Source: Vibrio coralliirubri
GTDB lineage: Bacteria; Pseudomonadota; Gammaproteobacteria; Enterobacterales; Vibrionaceae
DNA length: 64,000 nucleotides
Reading direction: 5' to 3'
NCBI RefSeq assembly: GCF_024347375.1
Contig: NZ_AP025470.1
Location: 1,612,001-1,676,000, forward strand
The position numbers and the translations under genes were made by a program. Numbering within the stretch: the first letter of the stretch is position 1; each line of letters opens with the position of its first letter. Below are positions 1-9,064 of the stretch, piece after piece. The notes below the pieces were generated by a model. The model did not search any database and was not told where the DNA came from. It saw only the letters and a program-made list of their open reading frames with translations.

Positions 1-1199
1 ATTGGCAGTAGAACCGTTCTAGGTACCGCTAGCAGTTTAGAAATATAAGGGATTAAAGGCAGGTTCAAGATAACCAGTACGATGTTGCCAAAGTACATAG
101 AGATGATGACTGACCAAAATACATCTGGGTGTTCAACGAACAAGCGAGGGCCTGGCTGAATACCGTAGGCAATCAATGCACCAAGCATAATCGCGGTTGT
201 ACCAGAGCCCGGAATACCCAGCGTTAGTAGCGGAACGAATGAGCCGCTTGAAGCTGCGTTATTTGCTGATTCAGGAGCAACAAGACCACGGATACTGCCT
301 TTACCGAACTCTTTCTGCTTGTCTTTTGGCGCTAGGCTACGCTCCATACCGTAACTTAGGAATGCTGCAATAGTGGCACCTGCGCCCGGTAGAACACCGG
401 TAAAGAACCCGAGAATAGAAGAGCGGATCGAAACTGGCGCCACTTCTTTGAACTCTTCTTTGGTCACTTTCATGCTACCAATATCAGACATCTTTTGGCT
501 TTCTTCTGCGCTGGTATCTTGCTCTGGCTTAAGAATACCCATCAAGGTTTCACCCAGTGCGAATGTTGCCATCGCTAATAATAGGAAGCTGAAGCCATCC
601 ATCAGATCCGTTAGGCCAAAAGTGAAACGTTCAACGCCAACCCCTTTGTCGATACCTACGGTTGATAGCATCAAACCAAGAATAGTCATCATCCACGCTT
701 TAATTACCTGACCTGGGCCTGCAAACGCCGCTACAGCGGACAAACCTAATAGCATCAATGCAAAGTAGTCTGAAGACTGGAAGCTCAGTGACACGCTTGC
801 TAGAGCCGGAGCGGCAATCAAAAGCATGATTGCTGAAAGCGTACCGCCGGTGAAAGAAGAGTAAGCTGCGAGAGCAAGTGCTTTACCTGCTTGACCTTTT
901 TGAGCCATCGGGTAGCCGTCAAACGCAGTAACTACCGTTGAAGAACAACCCGGAGCATTGATTAAGATGGATGACGTTGAGCCACCAAATACAGCGCCGT
1001 AATACACACCAGCCATCAAGATTAGGCCAGAAGAAGGGTCTAGGCCGTATGTAATAGGGATCATCAACGCGATTGCTGAAATTGGACCTAACCCCGGTAG
1101 CATACCGATGAAGGTGCCAACGAAACAGCCCACAATTACCATCATGATGTTCATTGGCATCACAGCGGTAGAAAGTCCTTGTAAAATTCCGTCTAACAT
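1..1199 (-). CDS. tctA: TctA, large membrane subunit of a tripartite tricarboxylate transporter (3' end outside window)
   Basis: Polytopic inner-membrane permease subunit of the TctABC family, which imports carboxylates (citrate in the type member) with the help of a periplasmic binding protein. I translated the start by hand: the protein begins MLDGILQGLS, then has a glycine-rich stretch GMLPGLGPISA and the segment GVYYGAVFGGSTSSILINAPG, which is the TctA family hallmark. About 399 codons are visible; the family is usually near 500, so roughly 100 residues at the C-terminus lie beyond base 1. It follows tctB by 10 bases in the same operon. The substrate cannot be told from sequence. Confidence 0.95.
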   Translation of the reverse strand, partial: MLDGILQGLSTAVMPMNIMMVIVGCFVGTFIGMLPGLGPISAIALMIPITYGLDPSSGLILMAGVYYGAVFGGSTSSILINAPGCSSTVVTAFDGYPMAQKGQAGKALALAAYSSFTGGTLSAIMLLIAAPALASVSLSFQSSDYFALMLLGLSAVAAFAGPGQVIKAWMMTILGLMLSTVGIDKGVGVERFTFGLTDLMDGFSFLLLAMATFALGETLMGILKPEQDTSAEESQKMSDIGSMKVTKEEFKEVAPVSIRSSILGFFTGVLPGAGATIAAFLSYGMERSLAPKDKQKEFGKGSIRGLVAPESANNAASSGSFVPLLTLGIPGSGTTAIMLGALIAYGIQPGPRLFVEHPDVFWSVIISMYFGNIVLVILNLPLIPYISKLLAVPRTVLLP

Positions 1200-1209
1200 A
1201 ATGTTATCC

Positions 1210-1710
1210 CTACCAAAGAGTGAAGATTAAACCAGGCTCTAGGTAGATATCTAAGCCTTGAGTTAATAAAAGAAAGAACGCGATAACGAAAGGAAACGAC
1301 GCGCCAAATAAAACCGCTTTGCGGCGCTCACCCAACAGGTAAAAGCCTGCAAGTAAGAAGAAGCTGGTTGCTAAAACAAAGCCAAGATAAGTCAACCCAA
1401 CGCCATACAGGGCCATTAACACCAAGAAGCCAATCAGCAGTTTCCAGTTCAGCGGTGTTGTGTCACATGTGACTTTCTTATCCGGTTGTCCTGTTATTAG
1501 CAGGATTAACGAAAGGCCAATGCCGATAAACGTCAACAGGGTAGGTAAGGTTCTTGCTGTGAAGGGTTCGTACTCGTCACCGGGAAACAAAGGAATCAGC
1601 GTGGTTTGGTAACCGTAGCACAAGCACGCCAGCATAAAGATCATGGCTCCGATGCGATCCTTCGAAAGCAAAGATTCCTTACTCAGAAATTTGGTTGGTA
1701 AGTCCGACAT
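1210..1710 (-). CDS. tctB: TctB, small membrane subunit of a tripartite tricarboxylate transporter
   Basis: About 166 residues with four predicted membrane segments, the usual shape of TctB, which partners TctA in the membrane. An in-frame start 28 codons upstream (1794) exists, but I prefer the ATG at 1710: it has a GGAG ribosome site six bases before it and begins MSDLPTKF, whereas the upstream extension is not TctB-like. The gene lies between tctC and tctA, the normal TTT gene order. It is separated from tctC by about 240 bases that include a hairpin just after tctC. Small TctB proteins are poorly conserved, so identity rests mainly on context and topology. Confidence 0.85.
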   Translation of the reverse strand: MSDLPTKFLSKESLLSKDRIGAMIFMLACLCYGYQTTLIPLFPGDEYEPFTARTLPTLLTFIGIGLSLILLITGQPDKKVTCDTTPLNWKLLIGFLVLMALYGVGLTYLGFVLATSFFLLAGFYLLGERRKAVLFGASFPFVIAFFLLLTQGLDIYLEPGLIFTLW

Positions 1711-1921
1711 ATCCAACTCCATTTGGGGTGGTATAAAAAGTAAAAAAGCCGTACATGAGCGAGTTAATGAAGAATGTCTGGGATCACTAACCAAAGGTGA
1801 GCGAATTACATGACTTGGTTAAGCCACTTGCCTCTACAACGAATCAGCAAGCTTTAGCAATACACTACGAATAAACAAAGGAGTTTTAGTTAACCCATGT
1901 ACGGCGAAACAGGAAAGAGTA

Positions 1922-1941
1922 AGAGGGCACAAAGACCCTCT
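1922..1941 (-). terminator. Stem-loop after tctC, possible attenuator or processing site
   Basis: AGAGGG and CCCTCT form a 6-bp stem with an 8-base loop, 11 bases beyond the tctC stop codon. On the minus strand it is followed by a pyrimidine-rich but not pure U run. It could let the binding-protein gene be expressed above the two membrane genes; this is inference. Confidence 0.4.
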
Positions 1942-1952
1942 CTGGTTGTTGG

Positions 1953-2924
1953 TTACTTCAAGAAACCAAGCTCACGCATTAGATCGCCCATCTGTTTTTC
2001 TTGGTCTTCTAGGAAGGCGTAAAAATCTTTGTCAGCTTTGTAGTTGTCGATCCAACCGTTACGGTCACGAACCACTTGCCACTCATCGGTTTTATACATT
2101 TTGCCAAGAGCTTCGTTCCACTCGTCGATTTTTGCTTGGCTTGTACCTGGTGCCGCGAAGAACCCACGCCAATTAGCAAATACTGTCTCGTTGCCGTACT
2201 CAGTCAGTGTTGGGATGTTAGGCGCAGCGTCAAGACGCTTTGGAGCCGTTACAGCAAGCACTTTTACTTGGCCAGACTTAGACATCTCTAGTACTTCACC
2301 AAGGCCAGTTGAAAGCAGCTGTGTTTCGCCAGAAAGCAGTGCCGCCATCGCTTTACCACCAGCATCGTAGGCAATGTAACGCACTTTCTTCGCATCAAAA
2401 CCTTCGCCTTTGAACGCTGCAGCTACCACAAGGTGGTCCATGCTGCCACGAGCTGAACCGCCAGCAATCTTAACTTTACGTGGGTTGGTTTCGAACTCTT
2501 TAACGACGTCTTCCCAAGTGTCGTATTTAGAATCCGCAGACGCGACGATTGCACCGTAATCGGCAATGGTTGCTGCTACCGGAGTTAGGTCACGGAAAGA
2601 TTGAGGGAAGATACCTGTTAGTGAACGAACAACGATAGGCGTTGAGTTCACCATTAGCGTGTCTTCTTGGCGTTGTGCCGTTTCGATTAGGTGAGCAATC
2701 GCTTTACCGCCACCGCCACCAGACAGGTTTTGGAAAGAGACATTTTCTACGATGTCTGATTTCACCAATACATCACCCGTACCACGAGCTGTCATATCCC
2801 AACCGCCACCAGCGCCGCCAGGGATTAGGAAGTGGATTTTTTCTACGTCAGCAGCAAAAGTGTTGAAAGAAAAGGTTGCTGCGATGATAGAAGCCGCAAG
2901 AGTAGGTTTCAGTGCCTTGAACAT
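1953..2924 (-). CDS. tctC: TctC, periplasmic substrate-binding protein of a tripartite tricarboxylate transporter
   Basis: Extracytoplasmic solute receptor of the Bug/TctC family, 323 residues, typical length. It has an N-terminal signal peptide ending near TFA-A at about residue 24, then the family motif region FLIPGGAGGGWDMTAR, where the glycine-rich loop and following residues contact the carboxylate ligand in known structures. The ATG at 2924 has an AAGGA site seven bases upstream. It is the first gene of a tctC-tctB-tctA operon, and the 285 bases upstream to the kinase gene should hold the promoter. No TctD/TctE-type regulator pair is adjacent; the neighbouring kinase and HD-GYP regulator are a different type. 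Ligand unknown. Confidence 0.93.
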   Translation of the reverse strand: MFKALKPTLAASIIAATFSFNTFAADVEKIHFLIPGGAGGGWDMTARGTGDVLVKSDIVENVSFQNLSGGGGGKAIAHLIETAQRQEDTLMVNSTPIVVRSLTGIFPQSFRDLTPVAATIADYGAIVASADSKYDTWEDVVKEFETNPRKVKIAGGSARGSMDHLVVAAAFKGEGFDAKKVRYIAYDAGGKAMAALLSGETQLLSTGLGEVLEMSKSGQVKVLAVTAPKRLDAAPNIPTLTEYGNETVFANWRGFFAAPGTSQAKIDEWNEALGKMYKTDEWQVVRDRNGWIDNYKADKDFYAFLEDQEKQMGDLMRELGFLK

Positions 2925-3132
2925 GGTTCACGTTCCTTATGTAGGGGATCTCTTCAATGGAGAGAAACTTATGTTTTATTTCCAGCTACTAAACAGATGA
3001 GTAGGATATTGCTTAGCAGATGAAGCTAAAGTTAACGGTGTGTTAATGAAATGTCTGTAATGCGGCGATATTGAGAATAAAGAACATTGGATTAATATTG
3101 TTCATAAAGTTCACGGTGGCGTGTTGTGCGAA

Positions 3133-3163
3133 GGTGAAAAAAGAGAGCCATGTCAGGCTCTCT
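3133..3163 (-). terminator. Rho-independent terminator of the hybrid kinase transcript
   Basis: Perfect 8-bp stem (3142-3149 with 3156-3163), 6-base loop, followed on the minus strand by a run of U residues. It lies about 47 bases after the stop codon of the hybrid kinase gene. Confidence 0.85.
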
Positions 3164-3209
3164 ATAAAATCTCGAATGTTTGTAACAAATTCCCTTATTT
3201 GTCAGATGG

Positions 3210-6200
3210 TTAATAAGACAAGGTCGATCCTTTTAAGATCTCAGTTGCCTTGTCAAAATCAAACTCTTCCAACGAAACTTCGAGTCGTTTGAATTCTGAA
3301 GGGGATAACCCAATCCTAGCGCCATCTTCAATGTTAAGAATTATGGTGAGCGCATCGGTGTCATCATTGGCCGTCGCCTCCAATAATTGGCGGTAGAGTT
3401 GCTGATCAGTAGTCGATGGTTGCTGCTGTTCAGAGCTCTCTTCCGACTTGGTAGAATTGGTCGCTACTGAATCTTTCGATACTTCAATTTGAGACAAGGC
3501 TCTCGTAAGTGATTTGCTTAGTTTAAGCGATGTGTCGATCACATTGTCTTTCAAATCGTTGTCGTCTGGTTGTGCTTCTAGGTTTTCACACAACGTGTGC
3601 AGTTGTTTCGCCCCCAAATTGCCAGCCACCCCTTTCAGTGTGTGGAGATAACGTGGTGCGCTGCCGCTTGCTAGTTCGCTTTCAAGCTTATCTTTGTCAG
3701 AATAGGCCTCGACAAATCGATGTAATAGCTTGCTATACAATTGGTGATTATTGTTGGCTCTGATTAAACCAAGCGTAATGTCTAGACCTTCAACTTTGGA
3801 GAGTGCTGTATTAAAGGCACTGCTGTTTTCTGACTCGTCAGAGATAGAGCTCACTGATTCTGCTTGATGTGATATTGGATCAACAAACGCAGCAGGACGG
3901 GAAGGTGATACCCAATTCGCAAGAGTGGCAAACATTGAACCGACATCGATAGGTTTAGCAATAATGTCACTCATGCCACAACCGAGCGCCTTTTCTTTGT
4001 CTCGCTCCATGACATTAGCTGTCATCGCGATGATAGGTATGTCTTGATCGTTGATCTGCTGACGGATGTACTCTGTTGCTTCATAGCCGTCCATTACTGG
4101 CATTTGGCAATCCATCAAAATACCATCGAACGGCTGTCCGTCTGCAATGGCTTGTTGGTAGAGCTCGATCGCGAGCTTGCCATTTTCAGCGACCGAAACC
4201 TGAATTTGCTGTCCTTCTAATAGCTCAGTCGCGAGTTCTTGGTTGATCTCATTGTCTTCAACTAAGAGTAACTTAGCTCCGGCTAGTTGCTGGACGTTAG
4301 CTAACTGAGTTTGTTGCTCAAGTTCACTGCGTGAGACACGGTCTGAGTCGAGCCCATAGAGTGAGACAATAGAGTCATAAAGGTGAGAGGAGGTGATTGG
4401 TTTATCTAGAATACTCGGTACTTCAAAGCCTCTTTGTTCAATCGCTTCAGCAAGCTCTTCTCGGTCGTAAGCGGTCAGCATCATGATCTTAGGCGTTGTG
4501 TTTAGTTGCTGCCCACTGTTGAGCTCTGCGAGTAAGTCTACCCCATCTCGCTTAGGCATCTTCCAGTCGGAGATAACCAAATCAAATGGCTTGTTCTGAG
4601 CGTCGGCGGTATGTAACTCAACAAGAGCGTCATCAACCGATGAGCTTAGTGTTGGTGTTAGCTTCAACGACTCTAGAATGTCACCCATGATCAAGCGTGC
4701 GCTGGAGTTGTCATCGACAACCAACACTTTCAAGTCGTTAATTGATGCAGGCACCACCACACGATGCTGCTGGATAGAATGACTGACGCGAGTGGCAATC
4801 GTAAATGAAAAGGTCGAGCCTTTGCCAAGCTCCGTTGAGACATGAATATCGCCGCCCATCAGTTGGCTCAGTTCTTTACTGATGGCGAGGCCCAAGCCCG
4901 TACCACCGTATTTTCGTGTGGTTGAGCTATCAGCCTGAGTGAACTTGTTGAATAACTTGGCGGCTTGCTCTTGCGTCATGCCAATCCCACTGTCTGAGAC
5001 GGCAAAGTTCAACTTGATGTCATCGCCTTGTCTTTCTGCAACCGAGATAGCGATCTTCACTTCGCCTTTCTCTGTGAACTTGACAGCATTGTTACTTAGA
5101 TTAATCAATATTTGCCCAATTCTTAACGGATCCCCAATCAGGTTAGTCGGCACGTCTCTGTCGACTTGAATGAGCAGCTCTAGGTCGCGTTCTGAGGCTC
5201 GTAAGCCAACCAAGTTAGTAATATTGTCGAGTACATTCTCAAGTTGGAAGTCCACTTTCTCAATGTCGAGTTTTCCTGCTTCAATTTTCGAGAAATCGAG
5301 AATGTCATTGATTAGACCGAGTAGGGTATCGGAAGAGAGCTTCACTTTATGGATGTAGTTACGCTGCGCCTTGGTTAAATCAGTTTTTAATGCTAGATAA
5401 CTCATGCCGATGATGGCATTCATTGGTGTACGAATTTCGTGGCTCATGTTGGCTAAGAAATCCGATTTTGCTTGGTTTGCGGCATCGGCTTCATCTCTTG
5501 CTGCAGCTAGACTTTGCGCGAATGCTTCTAAGGCTGAGTGTGCTTTACTCGCGAGCAAGCCCATTAACAAGATAATGACGAAGAAAATCACACCACCGAT
5601 GGCTAAATGGAACGTCACGCTAGAAGAGTCTTTGACATTGACGCTTTCTGAAAGGTGACGTTGAGAGACGAAACCTCGAAATTCTAAGAAGCTCTCATCC
5701 ATCGCGTTGAGTAGTTGGTGGCCTCGCATCTGTGAACTGACTAACTCCATAAATTGCGACTCATAGACACTGATATGCTCGTCAAAGGCAGTAATTTTTA
5801 CGTTTGGTGCATACAGGGTAATAAGTCGTTGCGCGTTGCTAGATTTAGATTGCATCTCATTAATCACATGTGACACTTTGTCGGCGATAAGCTCCTGCTC
5901 CTTTGAATTTGCGAGCAGAAAATCTCGGTTGAATCGATTTGAACGACTTAGTAGCGTGCGAATCGCCAATAGGTCTTGCCCTATGAGCAATTGGGAAGAG
6001 AGTTCTGCTTGAGATTGAGAAACGAGATGACTCAGTTCCGCGACTTGGCTCTGTTTGGTTTGATAGAGTAAGCTAACTGAGCGTGAGAATTCAGAGCCAC
6101 TTAGGGTGACTTGATTGATAAGGGATGCTCTTAACTTTTTCGAAGACGCTGGTATGCCTTGCAGCTGAACTAAGTTGGTGTAATAGCGATTTTTTGCCTT

Positions 6201-6905
6201 ATCTACAACCTCTAAAAGTTGTTGTCCTTTGTCATCCAAAATCTGCTCTTGCAACTCTGAGATGAGCCGTGAAGCCTTTTGCATCTCAAGTTTGACTAAC
6301 GAGTGAGTCTTTAGGTCGCCGTCGAGTAAATACTCTTTTTCAAGATTTTGTATGTTAACGGCGAGAGTGGCAAGTTGACTGGTTTTTAGTGCGACGTTGG
6401 TCAGTTCTTCGCTGTTTAGTCGTAGACCGCGAATTTTCTGATTGTTTTGATTGATCGCTTGATTGTGTAGATCCCTCATCTCTCGTAATAAGTCTGTTGC
6501 GGCATTGGACCGCTCGTCCATAAGCGTTCGAGTTGATTGGTTCAACTCAACAATGTCGACATATTGCTTGAATTGAACCAAATATTCCGTGAGTAAATTG
6601 ATAGGAAGGGACGTTGCATACTGGTCGGCGTAATCATTTGCTAGAACCTCGGTTTGTTCTGCTTCTTGATCAAAGCTAGAGATGACTTGTTCGCTGTAGT
6701 CGTTACTAAAAGACAACTCATAAACGCGAAGCTTATCGAGTGAGGTCAATAAGCGAGTACTGGAAGCGTATTGTTCAACGCCGATGAAGCGATCGTTGAG
6801 ATTGATCCAAGCGCCTACCGCGACAGAAAACACCACGATGGCTGCGACCAGAAAGGAGGTTAAGATTAATTTCGAATCAGTAGCAAATCTTGAAACAGTA
6901 TTCAT
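3210..6905 (-). CDS. Hybrid sensor histidine kinase with two receiver domains and an HPt domain
   Basis: Membrane-bound kinase of 1231 residues. Order: membrane segment at about 12-34; a long helical periplasmic sensor region; a second membrane segment near 430-452; coiled linker; HisKA with the phospho-accepting His near 487 in SHEIRTPMN; an ATPase domain with the N-box [11 protein letters not shown] and glycine boxes GIGM and GGTGLGL; a first receiver with Asp near 781 (VISDWKMP); a second receiver with Asp near 931 ([11 protein letters not shown]); and a C-terminal HPt domain with His near 1087 (HTLKGVAG). Every phosphorelay residue looks intact. It follows the HD-GYP response regulator by 32 bases, so the two probably form one phosphorelay ending in control of c-di-GMP breakdown. 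Signal unknown. Confidence 0.93.
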   Translation of the reverse strand: MNTVSRFATDSKLILTSFLVAAIVVFSVAVGAWINLNDRFIGVEQYASSTRLLTSLDKLRVYELSFSNDYSEQVISSFDQEAEQTEVLANDYADQYATSLPINLLTEYLVQFKQYVDIVELNQSTRTLMDERSNAATDLLREMRDLHNQAINQNNQKIRGLRLNSEELTNVALKTSQLATLAVNIQNLEKEYLLDGDLKTHSLVKLEMQKASRLISELQEQILDDKGQQLLEVVDKAKNRYYTNLVQLQGIPASSKKLRASLINQVTLSGSEFSRSVSLLYQTKQSQVAELSHLVSQSQAELSSQLLIGQDLLAIRTLLSRSNRFNRDFLLANSKEQELIADKVSHVINEMQSKSSNAQRLITLYAPNVKITAFDEHISVYESQFMELVSSQMRGHQLLNAMDESFLEFRGFVSQRHLSESVNVKDSSSVTFHLAIGGVIFFVIILLMGLLASKAHSALEAFAQSLAAARDEADAANQAKSDFLANMSHEIRTPMNAIIGMSYLALKTDLTKAQRNYIHKVKLSSDTLLGLINDILDFSKIEAGKLDIEKVDFQLENVLDNITNLVGLRASERDLELLIQVDRDVPTNLIGDPLRIGQILINLSNNAVKFTEKGEVKIAISVAERQGDDIKLNFAVSDSGIGMTQEQAAKLFNKFTQADSSTTRKYGGTGLGLAISKELSQLMGGDIHVSTELGKGSTFSFTIATRVSHSIQQHRVVVPASINDLKVLVVDDNSSARLIMGDILESLKLTPTLSSSVDDALVELHTADAQNKPFDLVISDWKMPKRDGVDLLAELNSGQQLNTTPKIMMLTAYDREELAEAIEQRGFEVPSILDKPITSSHLYDSIVSLYGLDSDRVSRSELEQQTQLANVQQLAGAKLLLVEDNEINQELATELLEGQQIQVSVAENGKLAIELYQQAIADGQPFDGILMDCQMPVMDGYEATEYIRQQINDQDIPIIAMTANVMERDKEKALGCGMSDIIAKPIDVGSMFATLANWVSPSRPAAFVDPISHQAESVSSISDESENSSAFNTALSKVEGLDITLGLIRANNNHQLYSKLLHRFVEAYSDKDKLESELASGSAPRYLHTLKGVAGNLGAKQLHTLCENLEAQPDDNDLKDNVIDTSLKLSKSLTRALSQIEVSKDSVATNSTKSEESSEQQQPSTTDQQLYRQLLEATANDDTDALTIILNIEDGARIGLSPSEFKRLEVSLEEFDFDKATEILKGSTLSY

Positions 6906-6937
6906 AAAGTGCCTGTATTGATAAAGTACCAGCGAAC

Positions 6938-7981
6938 TTAGTGTTCTTGTTCATCAGTAAAAGAGTCTTTGATAGTGAGCATTTCATCGAGCTTACTAAT
7001 GAAAATAGGAACCAAGTTAGGATCAAAGTGATGGCCAGCTTGCTCTTGTATTAACTCAATCGCTTTTTCAATCGGCCAAGCTTTCTTGTATGGGCGTTCG
7101 CTGGTGAGGGCATCGAATACATCTGCTATTGCAACAATACGTGCACTTAGAGGGATGTCTTCGCCTGATAGCTTATGAGGGTAGCCGCTGCCATCCCATT
7201 TCTCATGGTGATAAAGAGCGATCTCTTGAGCGAGTTTTAGCAATTTAGAGTCGTTGTCTCCGATAATATCCCCGCCAATCGTTACGTGTGTTTGCATGAT
7301 TGCCCATTCATCCGCATCAAGCTTGCCAGGTTTACCTAATATGCAGTCAGGAATACCGATTTTGCCAATATCGTGCATCGGAGCTGCTTGGAATAACAAC
7401 TCCACCCACTCTTCACTGACGTCTAACTGCTGAGCCAGAATCTTTGAGTAGTAACTCATTCTTACAACGTGCATTCCGGTTTCATTATCCTTGTATTCAG
7501 CGGCGCGGCCGAGCTTGCGGATTATCTCCAATCGACTCATGGCGAGAGCTTCCGTTCTCTGTCTTACCTTGCGAGACAGTGCCAAGTTTTGGTCATACAA
7601 GGAGATATGTGTGACAACGCGAGCTTTCACGATAGGAGGGCTGACTGGTTTAGTGATGTAATCAACAGCGCCGAGTTCAAAGCCTTTCTGTTCGTCGACC
7701 ACATCCGTTTTAGCTGTCACAAAGATAACTGGGATGTCAGAAGTGACAGGGTTACTTTTAAGTCGACGGCATACTTCATAACCATCCATCACAGGCATCA
7801 TGATATCGAGAAGAATGAGATGAGGCTTTGGGTGAGTAGAAGCAATTTTTAGCGCTTTTTCTCCGGATGTTGCAGCCTTAATTTTAAAGTCGTCGTTCAG
7901 GATCCCTGAGAGGGTATGAATGTTGTCCGGGATGTCATCAACAACCAGAATGATCGGTTTATCTGTCGTAATTTGATTCAT
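6938..7981 (-). CDS. Response regulator with HD-GYP c-di-GMP phosphodiesterase output domain
   Basis: Soluble two-domain protein of 347 residues, RpfG-like. The N-terminal receiver has the acidic pair VVDD near residue 14 and the phospho-acceptor Asp in [11 protein letters not shown], plus the conserved Lys in ITKPVSPP. A linker helix leads into an HD-GYP domain with [10 protein letters not shown], the [11 protein letters not shown] signature, and the following segment [13 protein letters not shown]. All metal-binding residues expected of an active phosphodiesterase appear present, so it should hydrolyse c-di-GMP when phosphorylated. It is transcribed first, 32 bases before the hybrid kinase. 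An AGGGA site precedes the ATG. The partner kinase assignment is by adjacency. Confidence 0.94.
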   Translation of the reverse strand: MNQITTDKPIILVVDDIPDNIHTLSGILNDDFKIKAATSGEKALKIASTHPKPHLILLDIMMPVMDGYEVCRRLKSNPVTSDIPVIFVTAKTDVVDEQKGFELGAVDYITKPVSPPIVKARVVTHISLYDQNLALSRKVRQRTEALAMSRLEIIRKLGRAAEYKDNETGMHVVRMSYYSKILAQQLDVSEEWVELLFQAAPMHDIGKIGIPDCILGKPGKLDADEWAIMQTHVTIGGDIIGDNDSKLLKLAQEIALYHHEKWDGSGYPHKLSGEDIPLSARIVAIADVFDALTSERPYKKAWPIEKAIELIQEQAGHHFDPNLVPIFISKLDEMLTIKDSFTDEQEH

Positions 7982-8317
7982 TTTTCGTCCCTAAAAAATT
8001 TAATCAGATTGCTATGTTTTATATTAATAAAGCGTAGTGGAATTTGGCGGAAATGCATGATTTCAGGAGGGTTAATTGTTGATTCTGGAATCTAAGAAAA
8101 TAATGGTACGCCCTTTTATTGATAGATATTTTATATGTTAACCGTTATTTGACAAAGAATAACTAAATGGATTGTGTCGTAGTGCGATCAAGGTTGAATA
8201 GATCAGGTTCTCGTTTGCTAACACTGAATCATTCAGAGTTACTTAGTCGTTCAAGTTACTTCCCAAATCTATCGTGGGCTTGTTATAGGGGAAAGCATGC
8301 GATGCCGAATGTCGGGC
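7982..8317. other. Intergenic gap between the T6SS operon end and the HD-GYP regulator
   Basis: A 336-base AT-rich spacer. It should carry the promoter of the regulator/kinase operon and the 3' end of the T6SS transcript. I see no convincing rho-independent hairpin after the T6SS kinase gene, no RNA gene, and no believable open frame; a 74-codon plus-strand frame here runs into the kinase gene antisense and has no recognisable content. Confidence 0.5.
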
Positions 8318-9064
8318 TTATCTATGCTGCTTCAGTAGAACCTGATAGCGACTGGGTAGATTCGCTTCATCTAACTGTTCTTCCAGCATGACTGCAAGCG
8401 CGAACCAATCGTCCAGCCTTCTTGTCACTGAATCAAGCACCGCGTATCGAGGTGTGTAGCTTTCAAAGCGAAGCGCAGTACGTTCAGTCCCTATTTTAGT
8501 GACGGAGCCAAAGTCGATGAGTTGGGCTTGTGGGCTGAGCACGATATTGGATGGCTTAATATCTCCATGAACATAATCAAGAGTATGGATTCGGTTGATG
8601 GCTGATTCTAAAGTGTTAAGCCATTGAGAGGGCATACCGGCATTGATATTTGAGTTGCTTTGAATTTCCTGCAGTGTGTTACCACTCAAGTGAGAAAGAA
8701 CTAGGCAGTCAGTCTGATGACAAGAAAAGTAATCACAATAGTTCGGCCAGGTATCTTTTTTATTAGAGTCGGAATTAGTATTTGAATACAGAAACTCAGC
8801 CTCTTGTTTTAAAAAGTGGCGGTGCTTTAGCTCTTGAGCATATTTAATGGTCACCAGTCCCCAACTAGGGTGTTGGGCTCTGAAAACTCGTAGACTTAAG
8901 CGAGTGAGCTTAGTGTAGCCATGTGCTTTAAACGCTTGTAGAAGCTTTTCATCTTTCACATCTCCTTTCACGTCTTCTCTGTTTGAAGAGACATTATCCT
9001 CAAAAGGTTGAGCTCGCCTTGATAGGCAAGACGAGTTCGTTGGGGAAGCGTTATTAGATCCCAC
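8318..9064 (-). CDS. T6SS-associated Ser/Thr protein kinase (PpkA-like, short form)
   Basis: Protein kinase of about 248 residues, only the catalytic domain. Visible are a candidate ATP-binding Lys in VTIKYA, the catalytic loop HGDIKPSN and the metal-binding DFG in LIDFGSVTK. Known PpkA kinases phosphorylate FHA proteins to switch T6SS assembly on, and an FHA gene lies in the same operon. There is no membrane or extracellular sensor tail, unlike long PpkA proteins, and no PppA phosphatase gene is visible in the cluster. The start is uncertain: GTG at 9064 overlaps tssM by 11 bases; TTG at 9100 overlaps by 47; neither has a strong ribosome site, so translational coupling to tssM is likely. Confidence 0.82.
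   Translation of the reverse strand: MGSNNASPTNSSCLSRRAQPFEDNVSSNREDVKGDVKDEKLLQAFKAHGYTKLTRLSLRVFRAQHPSWGLVTIKYAQELKHRHFLKQEAEFLYSNTNSDSNKKDTWPNYCDYFSCHQTDCLVLSHLSGNTLQEIQSNSNINAGMPSQWLNTLESAINRIHTLDYVHGDIKPSNIVLSPQAQLIDFGSVTKIGTERTALRFESYTPRYAVLDSVTRRLDDWFALAVMLEEQLDEANLPSRYQVLLKQHR

Noticed and set aside
373..711. 112-codon plus-strand open frame
   Set aside because: It lies antisense to tctA, whose protein sequence is clearly conserved; no ribosome site or recognisable domain.
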